Positions 13,015 through 25,100 of a stretch of 64,000 bases of DNA are shown piece by piece. How positions within the stretch are numbered: the first letter of the stretch is position 1; each line of letters starts with the position of its first letter. Below the pieces are notes generated by a model. The model saw nothing but the letters and a program-made list of their open reading frames with translations. It was not told where the DNA came from and made no database searches. Position numbers and translations under genes: made by a program. The DNA comes from Strongylocentrotus droebachiensis (Eukaryota > Echinodermata > Echinoidea > Camarodonta > Strongylocentrotidae): NCBI GenBank assembly GCA_035222895.1, contig JAVYIG010000092.1:434001-498000 (forward strand), given 5' to 3'.

Positions 13015-13854
13015 GAAAGCTTGCCAATGGTAATTACCTAGTCTCAAACATAATTCCTGCCGATACAAACTATCTTCAAGATCTTCAAAGCCAACGTTTT
13101 CAAAGTAAAATATTTTTGTGTAATTCATTGATAACCTTGATGAGGTAATCCCTGAAGCAGCTTTTCTAAGCTATACTGCCTAATTACTGGGCTGGGATGG
13201 GATGGGATGTGTTGTGACAGCAGGTGATGGTGCTCACAACAGAAAGGTGTGAAAATCCTTTGATAAAGAAGCTCTTTGTTTCATGTACCGGTTTGTAAAA
13301 TGCTGAAACTCTCATGGTATGGCGAAATTGTTGATTTTGTCCCCTTCTTTTTCAGCTTCCCATTTCCCACAAGCCATCATGGCTATATTAAAGAATACAA
13401 GTATTTCTTCAGCAATTTGCTAAAATGGCATTTACTTCCTCCTTTAGTCACAATGTAATTTTAAGAAACCTATACTGGTGTATTTCCCTCTTTATATTTC
13501 TAACTTGTATCCGATCTTTTCCTGCCAATCTTCCCGTCAATCTCTCTTCCTTATGCTTTCTCTCTATATTCCAATATTTCACTTCTCTGCCTTTCTACAT
13601 CTCTTTTTCTTTCCCTCTATCTCTCTCTACTCCTCTCTCTCTCTCTCTCTCTCTCTACTCCTCTCTCTCTGTCTGTCTTTCTCTTCATCTCTTCCTCTCT
13701 CTCTCTCTCTCTCCCACTCTCCCACTCTCTCTCTCTTCCTTCCTCTCTCTCTCTCTCTCGATCGATAAACTAGAATAATTCTGTATAAACTATTTATAAA
13801 TATACATATAACCAGGGCAAAACAAAAGTGCAACATCTACATTGGAACAATAAA
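13015..13854. other. Intergenic stretch with CT-rich low complexity
   Basis: No gene was found. From about 13500, and densely at 13617-13760, the + strand is a (CT)n/(CTCTCT) microsatellite with interruptions. The Ser/Leu-rich ORFs through it on both strands are translations of this repeat. Confidence 0.7.
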
Positions 13855-13860
13855 TTTATT
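13855..13860 (-). promoter_or_regulatory. Candidate poly(A) signal of SUCLG1
   Basis: AATAAA on the minus strand, about 1 kb after the SUCLG1 stop codon, followed downstream by a T/G-rich stretch. This implies a 3' UTR of roughly 13840-14873. Confidence 0.45.
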
Positions 13861-14873
13861 CAACCATAAAATGGGAAAATATCTAAATTTTCTGAACTAT
13901 TTCTCCTCTCCTAGTTGCTGTTCATATGCTTGGAAAAAAAGCAAATTCCTCTGGAGCGCAGTAGTAATATATCCTGTACATCTTTACAGTAACCATCATA
14001 AGTTTAAGACTTTGTTGCATTTCAATTTGATTGCTGTGGTTAAATTTCAAGTAATATTAGTATGGTCTTCATTCTCAGAGTATGTTACTTTCAACTGACT
14101 TAATTTCTCAACAGAAGACAATGACTGATATACGAGTAAAACGTCATGGCCTCAATATCACTGATTGCTTTCAGTTAGGCTTTGTGGAATGCTACAGAAT
14201 GTGTATTGAATTGAAAAGAAAATTAGTATTCTTGCACAATCATATTATGATCAATCACATACTGCCCCACCGAATCTGTGAAAGAGGCAAGATTCAGTCC
14301 CTAATCTTGACTGTAAAAGGTAAATAATATACTAGATTATCAAGAATGAGTTAATTGACAAGTTTCCCCTATAAAGGATAGATGTTTACTGCAGGCAGCT
14401 TCACAAGTACAAGCTTTGAATACAATGACAATGCTTAAAATCCCAATTTTGCATGAACACACGTAGCAAACCAGAGTACATGTTTTAGACCTGCTCCAGA
14501 TATAATTGAGTGGTAAAATGTATACCGGTAGGCTTTATCCATAGGAACTGACATCATACATCAGTAACACTATTGTAACAAAATGAATATAGGGTCTATG
14601 CTTGAATGCCATTCTGAAAAGCACCTAAATAAATTTAATTTTTCAAATTGAAGGGGGTCAAGTAATATATATCACTAAATCACTAATTCACACCAAGTAT
14701 TTCAAATCCACTAGACAAATCTCATATAATCTCTATTTTTTTCATGGGTGAAAATTTGATAACATTTAAAAAAGAAACAGCACAATCTAATTCCCACATG
14801 AATATTTTGTTCCTTTTCAACATTAAAATGCTTTCAGAGGATGGTTCTTAAAACTGCTCCCTGTATACCCTGC

Positions 14874-17800
14874 TCATGCCTGGCCAATCTTTTCCATTTC
14901 CTGGAAGAAAATTTGAAAAAAGGGGGGAAAAAGAATGATTAGAAGCTTTTTACACACGTAAATCACAAAGCAAATGGCTTAATATCTGAAAAATCATTTC
15001 CACAAAATTTGACAGTCTTCTAAATCAAAGACATAATCTTATTAAGAGTCTACTCTCCTGCTCCTGCTCTGCAATTCTACTCGCCTACTCAACTCTCCAA
15101 CTCAATCCAGTCTTCTACTCAAACCTCTCATCCTGCCTAAACTTTCTGGGTTACAGTCCTTTTCAGGACTAAACTCACTTCCGAAAGATACTCTTCCTTC
15201 TAACCTCCACTTTCTCGCCTTTCATCTCACCTCTATTCTCTATCTACTTTCCTCAGTCCCCCGAGGACTTTACACATGGTGTACCGCAAACCTCTTCCGT
15301 GATTATAATCTTATTCAAATGACAAACTGAAAAAATATTTTCTGGATATTGATGCAAAATAAAATGCTAGATTATATGTCTGTGGACCATATGATATGTT
15401 ATCGTTATCTTTATTACACTCAAAGGTGTGGCCCTTTAATATCAGAAATGGGGCAGAGAAAGAATGAAAGAAAGACAGAGCTACACAGTTCAAAGGGAAA
15501 ATACTACTGGGACGTTTAAAATTTGCAACACTCATAAACAAAATGTACTATTATTAAAATGTTATACAAAATCTGGTAACTCCTAGGTCATGTCGCTTAA
15601 ATATAATACTTTTTCAGTTATATCATTTTTCTCACAAAGATGTACTGATAAAGAAAGAATCTTTTTAATGTGGTTTGTTTTTTATTGAAATAAGAATTAC
15701 CCAGTTGGAGAAAATCCACACATCCCCAGAGCAATTGAATGCTTGTCAACAAATGGTAGACTGGTGAACTTACTTTAAGTATTGTTGTTCCCATTTGAGC
15801 TGGAGACATAGTAACGATGACACCTGCATCCTTGAGAGCCTGGATCTTCTCTGTAGCTCCACCTTTACCTCCAGAGATGATAGCTCCAGCATGTCCCATC
15901 CTCCTGCCTGGTGGAGCAGTCAAACCAGCAATGAATGCTGCTACTGGCTTAGCATCAGGGCCCTGCAGAATCGGGTCGATTAAAGGCATCATTTAAACAA
16001 TGTTAATTCTGAGACGCATGGCCCTACGTGTTATCAGTGTCTGTGATATGGTGTAATATTGAAGCCCTACAAAAATCGCGCTTCAAAATGATCATGAAGT
16101 GCCTCAAAAAAAGTAAACATCTTTGAGTGACCGGTTTTACCATACTCATTTTCTCCAATAGACTGTAGTGTTATAAAAAATTAAAAAAAATTGATTTCCA
16201 ATCATAAATATCTTGATAATCAGACAGGCGATCAGCTTGTAAAAGTCATGGGGTTCCTGACTGACCTAAAGGTTTATAATTATGATTGCAGCATGAGCTA
16301 AATCCAGGATTCTGTTTCAGAATCTGAGACAAAGATACCCAACCCCTTGAAGACAGGTGTTGTTCAAGTAATCCAGTGGTGTAATAACTTGATTGGGAAT
16401 GCAGAGGTAATGGTTTTGGGCTCTGGCACGGCAATTATACCCATAAGCAGGGCATTTTATCTAAATTGCTTCTCTTAACCCAGGTGCCAAATGGATGTCT
16501 ACAGTCATCTATGAGGCAGTCACATCATTTCATCATGGATACTTGTGGTAATGATAGAAAAGTGGCTAAAGTGCTAAACTACATAAATATTTGTTAACTA
16601 CATACTTGCTAATGTAATGTTAATGCAGTACAAGGTACACTCCTACAAATTTATGAGGGAACTCATCGAGGGTGTACGGATGGGTGACCAGTTTGTCATC
16701 TAAACTATTGTTGCTTTAGCCCCATAAACTTGCAAAAAAACGTTACTGACTAAAGCCTCTTTCAGATATGAAATGGTAGTTTGCCTCAAAAAAGAAGAAA
16801 CTAGATGGAATTCGACTGCGCGCAGTCGAAATGATGCCTCCGTCATAGAGCAATTTTACAAACCAAAACAGAAGAAATTTTTCAAATTCAAGTTCAATTG
16901 TAATCCATTAACAGGTTCTCAGAATATCGTGATTACAAGCAATTTCTCATATACATATATGACCCTTTGATCTTTGACCTCATGACCCTAACATCTACTC
17001 AGTTCATTGGCTCTGCAAGATGTCCCAAGTTAAATAGTAATCCATCTGTCAGTTCTAATGAGAATGCGTTCACAAGCTATTTTTGCATACATAATGAGCC
17101 CATGACCTTTGACCTTTGACCTCATGACCCAAGAATCTACTCAGTTCATTGGCTCTGCAAGATACATACATGATCTAAGTTTGGCAGGAATCCATCAATC
17201 TGTTCTAATGATAATGCGATCAAAAGCTATTTTTGCATACATAATGAGCCGCATGACCTTTGACCTTGACCTCATGACCCCAAAATCTAATCAGTTCATC
17301 GGCTTTGCAAGTAACATACATGATCTAAGTTTGGCAGGAATCCATCAATCGGTTCTTGAGATAACGCGATCACAAGCTGTTTTTGCATACATAATGAGCC
17401 CTGTGACCTTTGACCTCGTGACCCCAAAATCTAATCAGTTCATCGGCTCTGCAAGATACATACATGACCAAAGTTTGGCAGGAATCCATCAATGGGTTCT
17501 TCAGATAACGCGATTACGAGCTGTTTTTGCATACATAATGAGCCCTGTGACCTTTGACCTTTGACCTCATGACCCCAAAATCTAATCAGTTCATCGGCTC
17601 TGCAAGATACATACATGACCAAAGTTTGGCAGGAATCCATCAATTGGTTCTTCAGATAACGCGATCACGAGAACGGGACGTACGGACGGACGGACAACCC
17701 GAAAACATAATGCCTCCGGCTACTTCGTAACGGAGGCATAAAAACCTACAAAGGCAAATAATATTTCATGGGCGTAGCATGAATCTCAACTTTGGATATT

Positions 17801-18334
17801 GGATCTGAGTATGTGAAGGAGCCTATGTTGCGGGCAGCTATCTTCTGCATTTTCTTTTTCATCCCTGCTTGTCATGCATTCACATGTATAATAGTTTTCT
17901 CTTGCATGTTTATCATGTCATATGTGAACTGCACATAGGACTTACTGAATTATGTTGTTTGAGGAACTCTGCTGCCTTCTCCTCAGCTCCTCCTCCAATC
18001 TCACCAATAAGAACGATGCCTTCAGTAGCAGGGTCATTGAGGAAGATTTCTAAACAATCTACGAAATTGGTTCCATTGAAAGGATCTCCTCCAATACCTT
18101 CATGGGAAGACAAACAGAACAGATAAAATCAGATCAGAGTTGGGCAATCATCTGTTTATAGAACAAAGGCAAGCTAGAGCACTATTAGAAGCATGTGGAA
18201 ATAAAACCAAATTCTCTGTTGCTAGGATAACATTCAGTTTTTAATATTCCAAAAATAAACTTCATGAAAGATTTGATTTTACATGTATGAGAAATATCAT
18301 CCTTTATCTGTGTTTTTTCCTTCAGCGAGCAAGA

Positions 18335-18375
<41 letters not shown>

Positions 18376-21300
18376 ATAGAAGAATGGGGGTGATTGTTGA
18401 CGGAGGGGTTATATAGATAGAGGAAGTGTGGAAAATGGAGACAGCTGAGAAAGGAATAACATCAGAAGTAGGGTGAAGGAGAGAATGACAGCAAGAGTGA
18501 GAGAGAAAAGGAGAGAGATGGGGGGGGGGGGGGTGGGCAGCAAGGCAGACCAACTGACATACACAGATTGACATGGAGGAAAGGAAATATATATATACGA
18601 TCACAATAACAAACAAAACAAACTTACCAACACATAGTGTCTGGCCAAGTCCCACTGCTGTTGTCTGGGCAACCGCTTCATATGTGAGTGTTCCTGACCG
18701 AGAGACAATGCCTATCTTACCCTCTTTATGAATGTGACCGGGCATGATGCCAATCTTACACGCTCCAGGCTGAAAATCCAAAAATGTAATGGCAGAGATT
18801 ATTTTAACACTCCAATATACATTACACAATAATTACTGAAAACTAAGCTTTATGTTCTCAAAAGTCCACAAATGAGCCAATTTTGCTACATGTAATCTTG
18901 AATTATGATAACAATAACAATAATATTCCAACACAATCCTATTTATATGAAGTGCATAAGTCTGCTTTCACGATTGGAGGCTTTCAGTATAAGTATAATT
19001 ATATGTAAATAATTTGTATTTACAGTGTGATTAACAAAGAGAACCTGAAATTTCTAGAGCTGCAGAACCCATGATTGATCAATAATGTCTTGTTCACTTG
19101 TAAGTCTTGTAAAAGTTTGTCTGTAATGTTGCTGGTCCTCACGACCAATTCTTGTTCATTCCAAAATCAAACAAATCAGAATTTACTTTTGTACAATAAA
19201 AATACTGCTATAAAATGACCTATGAATTCTTATAATAATAATTCTTTCAAGATTTGTTTTAGATAACTGTTACAGCCCTATGATTGTTTTGTCATCACCA
19301 AGTTCACGTAAAATGGGAATCAGGAGTTACTTTTTATACTTTCTACAAATCTTTTTTATTACAGAAAAAACAGGAGGGTAGGTGGGTTACTTACAGCAAT
19401 GATTCCTGGACAGTTAGGTCCAACAAGCCTCGTCTTACTTTGCCTGGAGAGTCTATGTTTAACTTTGACCATGTCTTGCTGTGGGATACCCTCTGTGATA
19501 CAGACAACCAGACCTATCTCAGCATCGATGGCTTCCATGATGGCTGTAGCAGCAAATGCAGCAGGGACATAGATAACTGATGCATCACATCCAGTCTTCG
19601 CTTTTGCCTGTGCAGCAGAGTGAGAGAGATATATATATATATATATATATAGATAGCAAGAGAGAGAAACAGAGACAGAGAGAGAGACAGAGAGAGAGAG
19701 AAAAGGAGAGATAAAGATGTTGGTAAGTACAGTGTATGTGGGCGATTGAAGAAATGCCACAATGGCAACATGCCAGGCAATGTTAAAAGGTCAAATGTTA
19801 TGGCAGCTTCATTCAGAAAAATGCATTTTATGTTAAAACAATGAAAAATAAGTACTTATGAAATTTTCAATGAACATTTACATGTACATAGTTTAATATA
19901 TTATGAGGTTATCAACCATTCCATTTTTTGTTTAATTCCAAACTGGGATAATGTTTGAAGAAGTAGCTTATGATCATGACAAACTGTCACAAACATAAAT
20001 CATGTAGATACATGCCACTTTCAGTAGGATTACACCATAAATACTGAACTGTAGTAGTAGTAGTTCTTCTGAGCCAGCATCTAAGTGCAAGATTCAGTCA
20101 GTGATGGTCTCATTAAGATATTTTATTTCATTTCTTGTTCCATGTTTAATTGTTTATAGTACATGTAAGCCCCATGAATTAAGGACACATTGCTACATTG
20201 CCAATATCTCTGCGATTATCTTCTAAAACTACTAAAACTAACTCAATTCCTTTCTTCTACCCTGGATGCCCACTATACCTAACTGTAAACCTTTCCCTCA
20301 ACCCAACAGCAACCTATGTCATATCCCTACATCTTTGATATGAGCAGTGGAAATGTCAGACTACCATCAAGTTTGGCCTACTAAAGGCAATTCTAAGTTA
20401 CAAGAAAAGTCACCTCAGTAAATGTGGTTTCTGTTATATCTATACAAGTATTGGACTCAGCCTTCTATAGGCAATTCAAAGTTACAAAGAACTGTGAGGG
20501 TACAACCATAGACATGGTGCATTTTATGCCTATGAAAGTTGCAGGAACGGTTTTCGAGCTTACCTCATGACAAGAATCAAAGACTGGTAGTCCACATGAT
20601 ACCTGGCCACTCTTGCCTGGTGTGACACCTCCTACCATATTAGTGCCATACTCAATGGCTTGGGTTGTATGGAAGGCACCCTGTCGTCAAATCAAATAAA
20701 TATAATATTATCATTCAAGATGGTGGATGGTGTTGCTATGTAAGCTACTCCATAATGTACCTGAAAAACCATCCAGAATTTAAGTCACTATTTTTTAATT
20801 TCGGTGCCAAGGGTGGAGAGTCAATAATGTTGCAGACTGTAGAGACTAGGATTTGTTTTTCCTCCTAAAACAATAATACATACCTGTCAAATAAAATGTA
20901 ATCCCAACTTTAAAAGAAGCTTCTTGATAATAGTTATTTTTTGTTCATAAAATTGGTAAAAACAATGTTAAGATGTACATGTCTTACAGCATGTTATGTA
21001 ATCTTCAAATCATCAAAAATTATACACAAATTATTATTCAGAACCAAACTTTCTCCTACATCAAGCAGAAAATTCACTACAAAAGTTCTCTTTTGTACCA
21101 TCAAGTCCCCCAATTTTTCATGATCTAAGAAGAAACCATTAAAGAAGCGATTCTTTTCCCCACTTACAACATCGGCCATTCAAGTTTACTTGACCATTCA
21201 AGTTTACTTGACCTACAGAGGTGTCATGGTAACTCTGTAACTGGTAATCAGATCAGGGGCCGGTCGCTGGCCGATCAGGTGGAATTGGATGAAAAATTGG

Positions 21301-22156
21301 ATGATAAATTCTGACAAAATAATCCCAGCTATGCATGTTTTTAGTATTTGAAAATGAAAATGATCAGAAGAAAAAAATATGTTCAAATTTTGGGCTATCA
21401 AATAATAAAAAAACATGCATTGCTGGGATTAATTTGTCATTTGGAGTTCTTGTAGACAAAATTTGTTTCCATTGTCATTATAATCCATAATGGCGACTCG
21501 CATGTTTTGCATCTTCTCTTAAACTAATATTATTAATTTCAAAGTCATGAAAAGGCACTTATTAGCGATAAATGACAAATGACAAAATAATCCCAGCTAG
21601 GCATGTTTTGTCCTTTGGAAAGAAGATATCTATATTTGCCAATTTTCACCCAGGTGTAAGAAATGGTTATTTGTAGGATGAAATTCTTTGAATGCCGCAT
21701 CATGGTAGCTCGGCTAAAGCCTGGGTAATAATCGGATTGCAGAGCCCTCGTGGATAACAGTATTGATACTGATGAGGCTAACCTGGGTAAACAAGACTTA
21801 TAATTAATATCATCATCATCATCATTTTTATTATCATTATCATAATAATATAGTCAGTACTCTTTTGGAACTAACCTGTTTGCCTGTGATTCCCTGGCAG
21901 ATAACCTTGGTGTTTTTGTTAATCCCTAGATTAGGTCTTGTTTCGGTGTAGCAATTCCTTGTACCAAACCTTGTCAGGGCTGCATGGAATATAATAAACA
22001 AGAAATTAATACAATAAAAGGGGAATTTGTTAGATATCGACACGGGCAACATTTCTGTTTATGTCCTCCCATGTAAATAAATCAGTTGCATAAGGCCAAA
22101 AAAAAAAAATTGTTTGGTTGTCCTCGATTGCTTTTCTGGAGTAGGGGCGGGCGGGC

Positions 22157-22199
<43 letters not shown>

Positions 22200-25100
22200 T
22201 TCATTTTTGTGTGTCATTTTTGTGTGTCTTTTTTTTTTTTTTTTTTTCCCCATTTTTTTTCTTCTTTTTTAATATTTTGTTTTCCATAAAAAAAAAATCA
22301 TTGGGATTGTCAAGCATTTAAAAAAACAAAGTCTATAAAACACTTAAATATGGTAAAAGACTAGTTTCATGTACAATGAATATCAAGACCAACACAGAAA
22401 GTATTTTGGGCTTTGAAATACAGCACCTTTTAAATCTCCATTGTACTACTTATAGCTACTTGCGCCCTCTATGTAGCAAACAATGCCTAATCGGTGACCA
22501 TTGGTCCCCCATGATCCTCTTTATCTTATATTAACTGAGAGCTGATTTGATGAGATAACCACCTGTCCAGTGACCTTGCAGGGTGGTCTAATCTCTCCTG
22601 TAAACTAGTACAGATGGGCTTTAAAATGAGTTTAAGAATGCTCAGAACCTGATTTGAATGAACGGCTTTTTGACATAGAAAAATGAAAATGGCAAGTGTA
22701 ATAAATACCTAATTGCGTACTGAAAAGACAAAACTGGCAACGGCACGCATTTTGATCCTTGCAAATGCATAAAATGGTATGTTTGGCATTTAAGATTGCT
22801 CCCCAAAAAAAAAAAAATTAAAAAAAAACAAAAACAAAAACAAAAAACAATAAAAAAAAAATTAAAAAATTGAATAATAAAAAAAAAATATATAAAAAAA
22901 AAAAAAACATACGAGCGGCCCGAAAATGACGAGCGGGCGGTCGAGGACAACCAAATGATTTTTTTTTTTGGGCCTAATTGCAAGACGTAAGTACTCAATA
23001 TTAAATTACATTAAAAGTAAAATATCAACATGACTGAAATTCAATGGTGATTCAAACTTTCCACAACTAGTTAGGGGGAAAGAAAAAGAAGAGGAAGAAG
23101 GAGAACAAAATCTGAATAAAAAATATAGGATAATTCTACAGTTTCTGCCCAAATTACCAGAACATCCTAAAAATGCTCTAAAATGTTCTCAAAAGATACT
23201 ACAGCGGCCAAGAAATGGAGGTATCAGGTATTGGCGCTTGTAATTGTATTGTGCAGCAGTTTGGGCACTCTTGTGAACTAGCACAACTATGCGATACCTC
23301 CACTTCTTGGTTGCCGTACATACACACGGTTAGAAATAGGATTGCATTGTCTTGAAAAAATGCCTTAAAGTCAACCAAACGAGCTTCAAAGTTGACCTTG
23401 GAGTGGACTAGACTAGTTATTCTGCATCAAGAAGGTCAAGATATTGTTGAACATTTTAGAGCATTTTTAGGATGTTCTGGAAGTTTTAACAAATTTGGGC
23501 AGAAACTGAGTAAAGGAGCCGGTAATCGGCCAGCTCCAGTTTTCGGCCGATTGGTTGGATGCATGGTAAAATCACATTAAAATACATGGCATAATAGCTA
23601 GGCCTGAGTCGAAACGGGTCCCCGCCCGGGCCCCGACCGTCGAGCTGAAACCCGGTTTTTGGTTTTCGGGTTTCGGGTTTTTCAAAATTAAATTTCACAC
23701 TGATATTTTGAAATATAGAACTAAAAATATGCAATTCACAAACTTATATTTCAATATAATCAAATAAATATGCTTTAGAAATAAATGGATATTGTTTCAG
23801 TTGACGGTAGGTGTTTTTATCGCTCTAAAATTGAGGCTGCAAGAAAGGAATCACGCTTCGTGGTACCGATCGAGTGCGTTCAGAAACGGAAGTGGAAATA
23901 GATCGATGACCCACTGAAGACAGAGCAAGAAAGTGCAACACAGAAGACTAAAATGTTGATCAGACTTTTGCAATTAAATCGTAATACTAAAGGCATTAAT
24001 TTAATTGTCAAAATATATCCACAATATAATGGTTTACCCTTGATAGTTTGATGAAGGAAAATAAATTAAAGCTCTTGAAATAACATCGAAGTGCCTTTCG
24101 TTCGTTCTAAAAATGTGTGTATAACGGCAATCAGAAGTTACGAGTCAAGCTTGATAGGCATGTTTACATCCCTGCACCGTCATTCGACCTGATCGGAACA
24201 ATCAGCATTGAACCAATTAAAAAACATCGCGTAAGACTTTGAGGGACTCCAATTCAACAAAATTACCGTAAAATAGTAATTTGCTTTGACAAATAATACT
24301 ATAGATATTCATAATATCTTACAGAAATAATATTTCATGAGCTACGTACTCGATATCGAGTTCAGCTAGCCATCATTTTGAAATGAGACGTAGTTGTCAT
24401 GCATGCAGCGCAGTAGGATACGGCAGCTCGCATCGCAGAGAGGGAAAAAAAATCACGTAATAGGCACGTGAATATCACGTGATCTCAGGCCCGCGCTTTT
24501 TTCCTCTCTCTGCTGCATACTGCCCTCTACAGTCTACTGCATGACAACTACATGTACGTCTCATTTCAAAATGATGGCTAGCTGAACTCGATATCGAGTA
24601 CGTAGCTCATGAAATATCATTATTTCTGTAAGATATTATGAATATCTATAGTATTATTTGTCAAAGCAAATTACTATTTTACGGTAATTTTGTTGAATTG
24701 GAGTCCCTCAAAGTCTTACGTGATGTTTTTTTAATTGGTTCAATGCTTATTGTTCCGATCAGATTGGATGACGGTGCAGGGATGTAAACATGCATATCAA
24801 GCTTGACTCGTAACTTCTGCTTGCCGTACGTTATACACGCATTTTTAGATCGAATGAAAGGCACTTCGATGTTATTTCAAGAGCTTTAATTTATTTTCCT
24901 TCATCAAACTATCAAGGGTAAACCATTATATTGTGGATATATTTTGACAATTAAATTAATGCCTCTAGTATTACGATTTAATTGCAATAGTCTGATCAAC
25001 ATTTTAGTTTTCTGTGTGGCACTTTCTTGCTCTGTCTTCAGTGGGTCATCGATCTATTTCCACGTCCGTTTCTGAACGCACTCGATCGGTACCACAATGC

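Noticed and set aside
13425-13836. Ser/Leu-rich ORFs on + and Arg/Glu-rich ORF on -
   Set aside because: They are translations of a (CT)n microsatellite.
14082-14327. 81-codon ORF near the SUCLG1 3' end
   Set aside because: AT-rich, no motif, and it lies on the opposite strand within the inferred SUCLG1 3' UTR.
17109-17564. 151-codon ORF with repeated [18 protein letters not shown]
   Set aside because: It is a translation of the ~145-bp satellite; unit lengths vary and break the frame elsewhere, and it lies in a SUCLG1 intron.
17000-17740. CRISPR-like array
   Set aside because: Units are ~145 bp tandem satellites without spacers, in a eukaryotic intron.
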